From Alphaproteobacteria bacterium (GTDB taxonomy: Bacteria; Pseudomonadota; Alphaproteobacteria; RF32; CAG-239), in the NCBI GenBank assembly GCA_900767645.1, contig CAAFZY010000029.1, positions 1-48,622 of the forward strand: DNA of 48,622 nt, written 5' to 3'. The translations under genes and the position numbers were made by a program. This document shows positions 40,704-48,622 of this stretch, piece by piece; positions within the stretch are counted from its first letter, which is position 1; each line of letters begins with the position of its first letter. The notes under the pieces are model-generated. The model worked only from the letters and a program-made list of their open reading frames with translations, did not search any database and was not told the DNA's origin.

Positions 40704-42290
40704 TTATCCCAAGCTTTTGGTCTTGGCGCGAACTCGCTTAAATTCAATACGCTTAATGGCAAATTCCTGCGTCGGCTCTTTAGTGAAAATTTTTATTTGC
40801 AATTGCTTAAACGGCAAAACTCCGTCTAAGTTAAACATTGCGGTATTTTTATCTGAACTTACCCAAATTCCGCCATTGGCATCATCAGCGTCAAGCGCCC
40901 ACTTGCCGCCTTTTTCATCGGTTGCCGATTTTGCCCATATCAAATACCCTTTAAGCGTTTTTACGATGTGTTTAATACGGCTTTTTTCAGGCTTGTCGTC
41001 ATATATAAACTCAATGTAAAAATTGTTTTCAGAGTTATAATCAAAGGTCAAAATCATCGGCATTTTCGGAATTTTGATATTGCTGTCGCTGCGTAAATTG
41101 ATAACGTTCATTTTATATTCGGACGGAATAAAAGCACCGTCAAAAGTTGTTCCGACATACTCTTTCAGCACTTTGCTTCCGGCGGCGGAGTATAACGCGT
41201 TTTTAACAAGCGCCAACGCCCTGATATTATCTTGAGCTTTGCGCTCGCTCCACTCTCCGGTCAAATAATCGTAAATCAAAATCGCATTGCGATGTTCATA
41301 CGGCAATTTCAGCCATATTTCACTTTTGTTACCGTGGATATAACTTATCATCTCGGTCTGATTGATTTTACGCTCATCTATTGACTGAAAATAAGAAATG
41401 ACGTTATTGGCAAGTCCTTCGCTCGGACGAGTTTGCCCGCTGTCAAGCAGATAATACGCAAACACATTTTTGGCTTTGTCGTCATAATAAAACAGCTTGT
41501 TATCAAATTTGATAACTGATTTAAATGACGCGCAACCGCCGCCCGACGCTCCGCCGCGTTCAAAATCAGCCGCATTTCCTGGGTTGCCGCGAAAATAAAC
41601 CGAATAATCGGCAGTAAAAGCTATCAGTTTGTTGTTATAATAAACAACAGCAGTTACATCGCGGTCAAATTCCTGATACGCCGGTCCGGTAATAATATCC
41701 GGATTGCTTGAACTCCAATCAAAGATATTATTCTGCGCCGACCAATGCACCCGATTTTTGCAAAAAGTTACCAATCTGCCGTCTTGCGCCTCAAGCCCGA
41801 GCCCGCGAATTTCACGCCCTTCGGCATCGGTGGCGCCAAGCCGTTTAATCCTGTCCGATTCCACTGCCTGCGCCATACAAATCGCAACATAATCGTCTAC
41901 GCCGTTGGTAAACACAAACCAATCGTTATACCCTTGAGCAATCGTTATACCGTTGCAATTATCGCTAACCGCCAAACTGCTATCAAGCAAACTGAGTTCA
42001 GTATTGTCATTAAGCAAATACAAATAGCCTTTTTCATCATCGGTTGCATAAATAAACCAATAAGAGGTGCCGTTTTGCATGCTTTCAAATTGCCCGACAA
42101 CCATTTTACCGACATCTTTAATTGCCTTATTGCCTTTGGCGGTAAAGAGCGCAATATTACGACTGTTTTCAGTATTTTTAAGCTCAACATTGCTGCATTT
42201 TACCGCAGATACGGTTCCGCTTGAAGTTACGTCGACAACCGGATTGCAATAACGAATGCCGCGAAAATTTTCAATAAACAATGTTTGCAT
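40704..42290 (-). CDS. Phage stabilisation protein, P22 gp10-like
   Basis: 528 residues, beta-propeller-like strand pattern starting IENFRGIRYCNPVVDVTSSGT, with VTFCKNRVHWSAQNNIFDW and AVVYYNNKLIAFTADYSVYF. The P22 gp10 tail-tube (nozzle) protein closes the portal vertex. Follows the gp4-like gene as in P22. Confidence 0.7.
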   Translation of the reverse strand: MQTLFIENFRGIRYCNPVVDVTSSGTVSAVKCSNVELKNTENSRNIALFTAKGNKAIKDVGKMVVGQFESMQNGTSYWFIYATDDEKGYLYLLNDNTELSLLDSSLAVSDNCNGITIAQGYNDWFVFTNGVDDYVAICMAQAVESDRIKRLGATDAEGREIRGLGLEAQDGRLVTFCKNRVHWSAQNNIFDWSSSNPDIITGPAYQEFDRDVTAVVYYNNKLIAFTADYSVYFRGNPGNAADFERGGASGGGCASFKSVIKFDNKLFYYDDKAKNVFAYYLLDSGQTRPSEGLANNVISYFQSIDERKINQTEMISYIHGNKSEIWLKLPYEHRNAILIYDYLTGEWSERKAQDNIRALALVKNALYSAAGSKVLKEYVGTTFDGAFIPSEYKMNVINLRSDSNIKIPKMPMILTFDYNSENNFYIEFIYDDKPEKSRIKHIVKTLKGYLIWAKSATDEKGGKWALDADDANGGIWVSSDKNTAMFNLDGVLPFKQLQIKIFTKEPTQEFAIKRIEFKRVRAKTKSLG

Positions 42291-42301
42291 AACAGCCTCC
42301 G

Positions 42302-42967
42302 TTAAACTACAAAGCGGCGTTCGCGCTTGACGCCGATTATTGCAAGCAAAGCGCCATACGCTTCCATAAATTCTTTTTGATACGGTTGATAATTTTCATC
42401 GGTTTTATCTGCAATCAGATATTCCATTACTTTAGTGTTAAGGCAATGCAAATAAGCATCTTCAATGCTTTTATCTTCCGGCAAATTTAATATATCATCC
42501 ATATCTTCAAGATTGGCTTTAAGCGTTCCGTCCTGCGACTTGGCCTTAAAATTGGTAATGTATCTTACCAACATGGTGCAATCTTGTTCGGCTTTGGGAT
42601 AAAAATGGATTTCCGCTCCTTCATCGCCAAATTCAACCCAATAACATATCGGGCTGCCTTTTTCTTCAGAGGATAAAAAATCAGCGTCGGTAGGCTTAAT
42701 TTCTTCCAGATAGCAGCCTTTACCCTCAACCCAAACATTGAGTATATTGCCTTTAGGCGCTAACATGGCGTTTTGTCCTTTATTGACCTTTACCGCTTCT
42801 TTTTTGATTTTAAACGGAAAATCATCAAGACCCCATATAAACGAATGAGCCTGCGCAACTGCTAACTTAACCGCTTTTTGCACCTCGGCAAATGATGTCG
42901 GGTCAGGGTCAACCACCGACCAACGTAAATTTGAAATATCACGGATTATATCAAAATATGTTTTCAT
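42302..42967 (-). CDS. Head-tail adaptor, P22 gp4-like
   Basis: 221 residues, mostly helical with SNLRWSVVDPDPTSFAEVQKAVKLAVAQAHSF and IHFYPKAEQDCTMLVRYITNF, the pattern of gp4/TTP-A adaptor proteins that bind the portal ring. ATG overlaps the upstream stop (ATGA); next gene is gp10-like. Confidence 0.65.
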   Translation of the reverse strand: MKTYFDIIRDISNLRWSVVDPDPTSFAEVQKAVKLAVAQAHSFIWGLDDFPFKIKKEAVKVNKGQNAMLAPKGNILNVWVEGKGCYLEEIKPTDADFLSSEEKGSPICYWVEFGDEGAEIHFYPKAEQDCTMLVRYITNFKAKSQDGTLKANLEDMDDILNLPEDKSIEDAYLHCLNTKVMEYLIADKTDENYQPYQKEFMEAYGALLAIIGVKRERRFVV

Positions 42968-43212
42968 TTTGCTTTCTCCTTGCTTAAACGCTCAAAGGTA
43001 AAGCCGTTTTCGCTGATTTTTTTGCAGCCTTTCAGAGCTTTCTTCTTGCTTTCCGCGCTTAACATTTCGGCAACCATACGGCCGCTGTACAAACTGCTTC
43101 CGCATCCGGTTTTAGCCACTTTCCAAATAACTTCCGAAGTTAAATATTGTTTTTGTAACGCAGATTTTGCCGTATCATCTGTGCCAAGAATTTTATTTTC
43201 AAGTTCAGTCAT
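42964..43212 (-). CDS. Small phage protein
   Basis: 82 residues, unknown, between coat and adaptor genes. Positively charged end (GFTFERLSKEKAK). Coupled to the adaptor gene by ATGA. Confidence 0.6.
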   Translation of the reverse strand: MTELENKILGTDDTAKSALQKQYLTSEVIWKVAKTGCGSSLYSGRMVAEMLSAESKKKALKGCKKISENGFTFERLSKEKAK

Positions 43213-43236
43213 AAGTTTTTCCTTTCAAGATTAAAA

Positions 43237-43258
43237 GGGCGCAACCTGAGTTGCGCCC
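43237..43258 (-). terminator. Terminator after the coat gene
   Basis: GGGCGCAAC-CTGA-GTTGCGCCC followed on the minus strand by TTTTAATC; may set high coat-protein levels over downstream genes. Confidence 0.65.
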
Positions 43259-43277
43259 CGCATTTACATTATAAAAA

Positions 43278-44252
43278 CTATTTTCCGGTCTCGCTTTGAG
43301 TTTCAGATGAACCGGCTGTGCTTGCCGCAATAATACTGTCGGCGGCGCTGACGTCAACCGTCATACCTGCCAAAGCTTTCGGCAAAACAACCTTTTTACC
43401 GTAAACATACAAACCGCGAATATTATCGCCGAAAAACTTGTCGTCACGAATGCTTTCAACTTTGCAAACATTGCCGACATATGCGATTGCATCGTTAATA
43501 CCGGCCATAATGTTTACCTTGTTTGCAGTTGTAGGCAAGTTGGTTGATACCAAAACATCAAGTCCGGCAATGGTGCCGATTGAACCTTCGCGCAAGACTC
43601 TGTCACCTGCCTGAGTTGAATGAATAAAATCAGGCGATTGCAACAAAATTGCCTCAACATCAGGGTTGATAATAACATAAGGCATAGCATCACCGCCGGC
43701 CTGATTGTTTTTAAATACCTGATCGTTTTTGGCTTGAATGGCATTGTTGTTCTTTAAGGTTTTAGAGAGCCATACCAAACATTTGTACGCATTGCTCGGA
43801 GTTAAAGTGATGTTGCTTAATTTATTGGCTTCCGGAATTTCGGAAAATGCCGACAAAATAAAGGTATCTTTAGTTAAGTCAATTGCAGTTTTGGCTCTGG
43901 CCTCAAATTTTTGCTGCAAATCTTTGATGTTTGACTGTTCTCTGGTAATATCCGAGATAAAAATACCAAAGGCTTTTGACTGATCAAGCTTTAATTGCTG
44001 CGAGGTGGCATCAACACGCTGATAAGTTACGCCTCCGTTGTTCACATCTTCGGAATAATCAGTGATGGTAACATCGCCAAGCTGGCCGATATTTACGGTA
44101 TCACCAAAACTTAAATCATCATTTTCATGAACCAGAGTTACAACTTTCATTCCGACGCCGGATTTATCCAAAGTTTTGTTTAAGTTCATACCCCAAACTT
44201 CAGGGATAATTGCAGCGCCTTGTCTGTTTAAATTAGTTGCATTAGTAGACAT
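43278..44252 (-). CDS. Major capsid protein, P22 coat-like (HK97 fold)
   Basis: 324 residues. IIPEVWGMNLNKTLDKSGVGMKVV, FGDTVNIGQLGDVTITDY, KFEARAKTAIDLTKDTFIL and VINPDVEAILLQSPDFIHSTQAGDRVLREGSIGTIAGLDVLVSTNL fit phage coat proteins of this group. Strong GGAG site before the ATG. Confidence 0.8.
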   Translation of the reverse strand: MSTNATNLNRQGAAIIPEVWGMNLNKTLDKSGVGMKVVTLVHENDDLSFGDTVNIGQLGDVTITDYSEDVNNGGVTYQRVDATSQQLKLDQSKAFGIFISDITREQSNIKDLQQKFEARAKTAIDLTKDTFILSAFSEIPEANKLSNITLTPSNAYKCLVWLSKTLKNNNAIQAKNDQVFKNNQAGGDAMPYVIINPDVEAILLQSPDFIHSTQAGDRVLREGSIGTIAGLDVLVSTNLPTTANKVNIMAGINDAIAYVGNVCKVESIRDDKFFGDNIRGLYVYGKKVVLPKALAGMTVDVSAADSIIAASTAGSSETQSETGK

Positions 44253-44278
44253 ATTTTTTCTCCTGTTAAAAAATTAAA

Positions 44279-45274
44279 TTATTTAGTTAGCATACGTGGA
44301 AGCTTGCCTTGTTTTTCAAGCAAAACCTGCTCCACAATTAAGTCATATTTTTCGGCTTCCTCTTCAGGACTTAACGCGTAATATTCCTTTTTAGTCAGCC
44401 ATTTTTTTGTTTTGACACGAGCATTGTTATTAAGCGGCGTTTGCAAGCCATCCTGCGCCGCAGAATTTTGGTGCTTCATATCATTATCGGCTTGATATTT
44501 TTTAACGGCTTCGGCAGCAACGGCATCAGCCAGCTCTTTAAGCATAAACAAATCGACCTTTCCGTCGGTTACATCCATCGCTTGTTTGATAAGCTCTTCT
44601 TTTAAGGGCGAATCAACCCATTGCCCGTTGTTGTTACGAAACTCGCTGATTTTACGCTTGTAACGGATATCTTTTTCTTCTGCGCGAACGGCATTGTATT
44701 CTCCCAATCGGGAATTTTTATACAATGTTGCGTCTTCAGAAGCCAAAGCCACCACTTCCGGTGAAAAACAACGACGCAAATCAGCAAAATCGGCGTCGTT
44801 GCCCCCGTTACGACAACGGCTTATAAGCTCTGAAACTTTAAGCTGCTCTTGCGGACTGAGAGTGTATCCGGCCGCCAAAGCATAATTATCAAGTTCATGC
44901 TTATGAACGTCAGATGTCAATGCCATATCAAACCGGTCGGCATAACCCTGACGCCGCGCAATTGCATCTTTCTCAAAATTTTCGGAAAGATATTTGTATT
45001 GCTCAAGTTGCTTTTCCAAATCCGCGGCTTTGGTAATTGCGCGTTCCGCTTCTTTATAGCCCTTGCGGGCTTCTTCCATGGTTTTAAATTTGCCGAAAAT
45101 AAGTTCGTTATCTTCAGCCGGTTCATCTGTAACATCAGCTTCATCAAGAGCATTTTCAGGCTCAAGCGCGTCTTTTTGCGGCTCTGAAGCAGAGGCATCA
45201 CGCAAAAGCACATCGTCGCTTGAGGTATCTGTAACTTCTGTATTTGAAGGTGTTGATTTATCAGTTGTTTCCAT
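44279..45274 (-). CDS. Capsid scaffolding protein
   Basis: 331 residues from ATG 45274 (METTDKSTPSNTEVTDTSSDD), with GGAG before it. Acidic disordered N-terminus, FGKFKTMEEARKGYKEAERAITKAADLEKQLEQYKYL coiled coil, and a basic helical end. This composition and the position before coat is scaffold-like. Confidence 0.75.
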   Translation of the reverse strand: METTDKSTPSNTEVTDTSSDDVLLRDASASEPQKDALEPENALDEADVTDEPAEDNELIFGKFKTMEEARKGYKEAERAITKAADLEKQLEQYKYLSENFEKDAIARRQGYADRFDMALTSDVHKHELDNYALAAGYTLSPQEQLKVSELISRCRNGGNDADFADLRRCFSPEVVALASEDATLYKNSRLGEYNAVRAEEKDIRYKRKISEFRNNNGQWVDSPLKEELIKQAMDVTDGKVDLFMLKELADAVAAEAVKKYQADNDMKHQNSAAQDGLQTPLNNNARVKTKKWLTKKEYYALSPEEEAEKYDLIVEQVLLEKQGKLPRMLTK

Positions 45275-45278
45275 ATTT

Positions 45279-45479
45279 TTATCTCCTGTTAATTTCATTT
45301 AATTGCCGACATTTTTCATCTATTTCATGCAGATGATTTATCAGCATTCCCATTCCTTTTATCCATTCGGCATTGCTATTACTGCGGTTTGAAACTTCCA
45401 CCATAAAATCGGTAAGGTAGCGTAACAACAGCCGACCCTTATCGGAGCGTAGAAATTCGCGTAGTTCAATCAATTCCAT
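45279..45479 (-). CDS. Small phage protein
   Basis: 66 residues, helical (MELIELREFLRSDKGRLLLRYLTDFM). Unknown, between portal and scaffold; GGAG site present. Contains no Cys motif except KC near the end. Confidence 0.6.
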   Translation of the reverse strand: MELIELREFLRSDKGRLLLRYLTDFMVEVSNRSNSNAEWIKGMGMLINHLHEIDEKCRQLNEINRR

Positions 45480-45494
45480 AGATAAATTCTCCGT

Positions 45495-47276
45495 CTAAGC
45501 CTGCCGTAAAAATCCGTTCGGCAAGTTAAACGGCATATTTTGCGTTAATTCCGATAACTGCTGATTTGGTAAATCAGGCTGAAAAAATTTATCGGTGTTT
45601 TCAATACCGGAATCCTGCAAAACTTTTTTAACAATTTGAGCCTTATTCAGCGGCACATCTTTATCATTCCAAACCAATGAAAGCGTTTGGATTATTTTAT
45701 CATTGTTCAAAAATCTTTGCTGAATACCGGAATTATCGGTGTATTTGTATTCGTAATTTCCCTGCCGCACAGAATCGTCAATTTGTTTCCATAACGGCTG
45801 GCCGCAAATATTACAATACACATTTTCGGTGCCAAATTTCATATTGGCTTCAAGTTCGGCCACCTTTTCAACCATCGGCACAATTACATTTTGTTTAATG
45901 GTATCTAAGGTTTTACCCAAACGAGTTGTTTGCCCCCTAACCTGAACACTAATTTCAGTTGCGGTGGCACTGTGAACCTCTTGTTGCCCTTGCATATTAG
46001 GATAAATGCCGCTCACATTGGAGGCGGCATCATCGTAATATTTAATAAGGGCTTCGTTGCTGATAAGCGGAAATTGCATTTTGATAATCGCGCTCGGGTC
46101 TTCAAGTCCCTGCTTATATTCAACCTGCTTTCCGGGGTAGAGCCTGATTTTTTCGTCTTTGAAAAAACCTTCAGGCGCATATGCCGGCGGGTTTAAGTTA
46201 AGTAATTGCGCGTCATTTTGCAAATTAACTTTGTTTTCCTGCTCTTTGCATAAATCATAAATTGACCACAGTTCCGGAATGCCTCGTTTGCTTTTGACAT
46301 CACGGAACAGCGCCATATTTATAATCGGATTAATAATCCAGCGGTTGGGTTCAAACACCGCCAGATATTTACGCCCGATAACCACAATGTGCCAATTTTT
46401 AAGCACCGTGCCATCAGGCATGGTATAATCTCCCCAATACTGCAAAACCTCGGCGCGATTATTATCAACAACCTCGTCGGTTTTTTCGGCAACATGACGG
46501 TCAGTATCGGTTGCCGGCTTAATCAGCATGGTTTTAAGCTCATCAAGTTCTGCTTTGCTTAGATTATACAATTTGTTACTCGCAATTGAAGCATAGGTTT
46601 CCCACGATTTAATAATCTTGCCGCATTCGTCCCAATTTTGCGAATCTTCCGGATTAACTCGGGGGTCAAACACTAAATTAAGCGGATTTATCGCCTCAAC
46701 ATTGGCGCCGTTATAAATTTCCTGATTGAAAATTCCGAACAGACCCTGTTTTAATATTGGCTTATGCTTGGTAAAATCAGGTTTATCAAGCGGGCGGCGG
46801 ATTGATTTATACTTTTTTCGCCAACCGATAAACAAACAAATTTCACCAACACTGCCCAGATATTCAATGGCGGTATCAAGTTTGCGTTGAATGCCGATTT
46901 TGTAAAATGTGTTCACCAACTTTTGTTTTTGCAGCATGGCGGTTTCGGCCGATTTGGCGTCAGTGCCGTGCACATCAAACAAACTGTCAATATTTGAGTA
47001 AATATTATCCCAAATAAACGCCTGTTGAGTTTGAAAAAGCGAATAAATTTTATTTAGGTAAATATCCGATTTCCAATCGTCATCAGTGTTTACATTTTCT
47101 TTCTTACGCTCATCCAAATAAATTTCGGAGCTGAGTTTTTCAGCTATGCTCTTTTGTTTGGCGCGAACACTGTCCCAACTGCCAAACAAGTCGGAAACAT
47201 CTGCGATAATATCTTTTTTATTTTTTGCATCCAAGGCCGGAAGCTGATCTTCTTGTTCAAGAGTATATTCAAACAT
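45495..47276 (-). CDS. Phage portal protein
   Basis: 593 residues from ATG 47276, with AAAGGA upstream; the longer frame to 47333 would cross a terminator. Helical core typical of podovirus portals: VEAINPLNLVFDPRVNPEDSQNWDECGKII, IINMALFRDVKSKRGIPELWSIYDLCKEQENKVN, and SATATEISVQVRGQTTRLGKTLDTIKQNVIVPMVEKV. A late CNICG pair is present. Forms the ring at the DNA entry vertex. Confidence 0.82.
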   Translation of the reverse strand: MFEYTLEQEDQLPALDAKNKKDIIADVSDLFGSWDSVRAKQKSIAEKLSSEIYLDERKKENVNTDDDWKSDIYLNKIYSLFQTQQAFIWDNIYSNIDSLFDVHGTDAKSAETAMLQKQKLVNTFYKIGIQRKLDTAIEYLGSVGEICLFIGWRKKYKSIRRPLDKPDFTKHKPILKQGLFGIFNQEIYNGANVEAINPLNLVFDPRVNPEDSQNWDECGKIIKSWETYASIASNKLYNLSKAELDELKTMLIKPATDTDRHVAEKTDEVVDNNRAEVLQYWGDYTMPDGTVLKNWHIVVIGRKYLAVFEPNRWIINPIINMALFRDVKSKRGIPELWSIYDLCKEQENKVNLQNDAQLLNLNPPAYAPEGFFKDEKIRLYPGKQVEYKQGLEDPSAIIKMQFPLISNEALIKYYDDAASNVSGIYPNMQGQQEVHSATATEISVQVRGQTTRLGKTLDTIKQNVIVPMVEKVAELEANMKFGTENVYCNICGQPLWKQIDDSVRQGNYEYKYTDNSGIQQRFLNNDKIIQTLSLVWNDKDVPLNKAQIVKKVLQDSGIENTDKFFQPDLPNQQLSELTQNMPFNLPNGFLRQA

Positions 47277-47294
47277 TCTTGTTCCTTTCATGTT

Positions 47295-47326
47295 AAAAAA
47301 AATCCCCGTAACCTTTGCGGTCGGGG
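47295..47326 (-). terminator. Terminator just upstream of the portal gene
   Basis: On the minus strand CCCCG(ACC..GGT)CGGGG followed by TTTTTTTT, 7 to 10 nt before the portal ribosome site. It would block transcription reaching the portal gene from upstream unless antitermination occurs. Confidence 0.8.
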
Positions 47327-47470
47327 CTGTCAAAATTTAAGTTGTATTTTATTGCGGTTGAAAATGCGGCATGCTTATCTGCTTAAATCCGGCAGACTTT
47401 TTTATGCGCCATATTCAACCTATGTTTATTTATAAATTTTTTAATCACTCTCCTTTCATATTTATATAGC

Positions 47471-47499
47471 AAAACCGCCTGCGGTGTTTTCGCAGGCGG
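47471..47499 (-). terminator. Terminator of the 47514 gene
   Basis: CCGCCTGC and GCAGGCGG stem followed on the minus strand by TTTTGC. Confidence 0.75.
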
Positions 47500-47513
47500 G
47501 ATTAAAAACAACA

Positions 47514-47846
47514 TTAATATTCATAAAAAGTACAATAACCGGTATGAGGATCTATCGGAGCATTGTATTTATCGCATAATTCCTGATAATATCTATTTGC
47601 AAGCTCCTCGTCACAGCGTTTTCTATCCCTATAACAATCTTTCATATATTGTATATGTTCGGGTGTCATTTGAACGCATCCGTATTTGTCATTCCAAAGC
47701 AAGCAATCATCGCGGCAACGATCTTCATCATAATCCCAGACATCTCCACCATCACGACAAGTATCCACCAGTAAAGCTGAATCTATAGCGTTTAATATCC
47801 ATAACAAGAACAAAGTCACTGTCGTTATAATTATTGCTCTTTTCAT
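47514..47846 (-). CDS. Small Cys-rich exported protein
   Basis: 110 residues. N-terminal membrane or signal segment (IIITTVTLFLLWILNAI), then eight Cys (TCRDGG, RCRDDC, GCVQM, DCYRD, RCDEE, LCDKY, YCTF), probably disulfide-bonded. No family recognised. Follows the 47861 gene after 14 nt. Confidence 0.6.
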   Translation of the reverse strand: MKRAIIITTVTLFLLWILNAIDSALLVDTCRDGGDVWDYDEDRCRDDCLLWNDKYGCVQMTPEHIQYMKDCYRDRKRCDEELANRYYQELCDKYNAPIDPHTGYCTFYEY

Positions 47847-47860
47847 TTACCATAACCTCT

Positions 47861-48391
47861 TTATTTTTTATCGTCCGGTAATTTGGCGGGGATGTATTTA
47901 TCCCAACCGCGCGCTTTCAGCTCCGAAAGGCAGGAAAATTTCGTATATATTGTATATTCTTCCTCATCATAACAATTAGCAACTTTACTGCTCATTGCTG
48001 CCATATAATAATTGGTAATATATCCATTTTCTATATCAAAACTGCACCACCATACATTACAAGACTGTTCTTTAATATGCTCAAATACAGTTTTATATCT
48101 GGCAAAATACATTTCATAATATATTGTTTTTGACAATTCTTTATCTGTTTGATGACACTTTAAGAAAATTGCTTTATCATCTTCAGTGATATACGAACAT
48201 TCTTCATCAAAACCGGTCATTAAATCTTTAATATAGGTAGGAGTGATTCTGGAATCACGCGATGTTTTATAATTACTTGAATAAATTATATTATTAAATA
48301 TCGGATTCTTAAACTTTGTAGGCACGGTTTCATTTTCGGCTCTAACCGGCATCGCAATCGCCAACAAAATCAGCAGTAAATATTTTCGCAT
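47861..48391 (-). CDS. Secreted hypothetical protein
   Basis: 176 residues from ATG 48391 (MRKYLLLILLAIAMPVRA signal), with AGGA 7 nt upstream; GTG and ATG starts further out (48409, 48397) would spoil the signal or spacing. Mature part has six Cys and many Tyr. No family recognised. Confidence 0.6.
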   Translation of the reverse strand: MRKYLLLILLAIAMPVRAENETVPTKFKNPIFNNIIYSSNYKTSRDSRITPTYIKDLMTGFDEECSYITEDDKAIFLKCHQTDKELSKTIYYEMYFARYKTVFEHIKEQSCNVWWCSFDIENGYITNYYMAAMSSKVANCYDEEEYTIYTKFSCLSELKARGWDKYIPAKLPDDKK

Positions 48392-48401
48392 TTGCATTTC
48401 C

Positions 48402-48622
48402 TTACTCACCTAAGCAAAATGGTATTCTGGCAATAAAACCTCGTTCTATATTAGTTCCATTATAGTCATATTCTTTAACTAAATATTCGCACCCCAAATA
48501 TTTATCAGCTTTAGTTATCTTAAATTCTATAATATCTTTAAGTGTTTTATCTGCCGTATCTTTTTCTTCTGCCAAATAAATATAACTACACAGGTACTGT
48601 AAATAACCGATTTCATTTTTTA
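48402..48622 (-). CDS. Partial hypothetical protein, cut by the window end
   Basis: 72 C-terminal residues, open to the window end, stopping at TAA 48402-48404 with IARIPFCLGE. Helical and charged (YLAEEKDTADKTLKDIIEF). Same strand as and just ahead of the 47861 gene, likely one transcript. No family recognised. Confidence 0.55.
   Translation of the reverse strand, partial: KNEIGYLQYLCSYIYLAEEKDTADKTLKDIIEFKITKADKYLGCEYLVKEYDYNGTNIERGFIARIPFCLGE

Larger units (their letters stand above)
36845..47276 (-). mobile_element. P22-like podovirus structural and lysis module, apparently incomplete
   Basis: About 10.4 kb, all on the minus strand. Order from the right: portal, small gene, scaffold, coat, small gene, gp4-like, gp10-like, small gene, GNAT-like, glycine-rich virion protein, tail protein, holin-like, endolysin, small membrane ORF, Rz and Rz1. 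The head part matches P22 order. Terminase subunits, integrase, repressor and replication genes are not seen in the window; no att repeats found at the edges. Confidence 0.8.

Noticed and set aside
36845..47276. Rhodobacter-type gene transfer agent cluster
   Set aside because: RcGTA has siphovirus-like tail genes and a defined order with terminase first; this one has P22-type short-tail genes.

Overview
The window looks like chromosome from an alphaproteobacterium with moderately low G+C. Several alphaproteobacterial gene neighbourhoods are intact: yacG-rng-maf-dksA (886-3253), rimP-nusA-ylxR-infB-rbfA (7308-12908), lpxI-lpxB-comEC (13032-17066) and merR-ihfA-fabH-plsX-rpmF-DUF177 with a divergent BamE/OmlA lipoprotein (31082-35361). 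The DksA lacks a full zinc finger, as in other Alphaproteobacteria. The reduced, repeat-rich style suggests a host-associated (gut-type) lineage; that placement is inference.

Layout. 1-7120: two copies of a dispersed prepilin cassette and one divergent prepilin around RNA-processing and redox genes. 7308-17066: the translation/transcription operon, then lipid A genes and comEC. 17271-24246: an orphan gene, cca, a small barrel-like protein, a peroxiredoxin, an esterase, membrane proteins and a sugar MFS/PfkB-kinase pair. 24383-31044: an accessory zone with tRNA-Arg(CCU), tRNA-Lys(CUU), att-like direct repeats, a G-rich dispersed repeat, an acetyltransferase, a nonsense-interrupted gene and three more prepilin cassettes. 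31082-36716: fatty-acid/phospholipid genes, BamE, the sixth cassette and a membrane protein. 36845-47276: a P22-like podovirus structural and lysis module. 47514-48622: small secreted proteins, the last one cut by the window edge.

The most unusual feature is the prepilin family. Six genes (205, 6500, 24837, 25686, 30316, 35494) share an almost invariant N-terminus (G | RSMVEMLGVLAIIG, with Glu at +5) and a divergent C-terminal domain with conserved Cys positions. Each is preceded by a near-identical ~85-bp non-coding block holding a perfect DnaA-box consensus (TTATNCACA), an A-tract promoter (TTGCAA/TAAAAT) and the ribosome binding site. A seventh, orphan copy of the block start lies at 27863. 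Between copies the silent sites of the N-terminal coding part have diverged widely while the upstream DNA has not. Three members carry palindromic hairpin elements inserted in frame in the leader peptide, with stems that differ in sequence yet still pair. Two cassettes lie downstream of tRNA genes, after a duplicated copy of the tRNA-adjacent terminator and a shared G-rich repeat. Together this looks like a dispersed, duplicating minor-pilin repertoire, perhaps for surface variation or DNA uptake (comEC is in the window); the function is inference.

The phage module follows P22 gene order (portal, scaffold, coat, gp4-like, gp10-like, tail, lysis), but no terminase, integrase or repressor is visible, and a strong terminator sits just upstream of the portal gene. 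Its lysis cassette has overlapping starts and stops, an unannotated 52-residue membrane ORF, and an out-of-frame overlapping Rz/Rz1 spanin pair.
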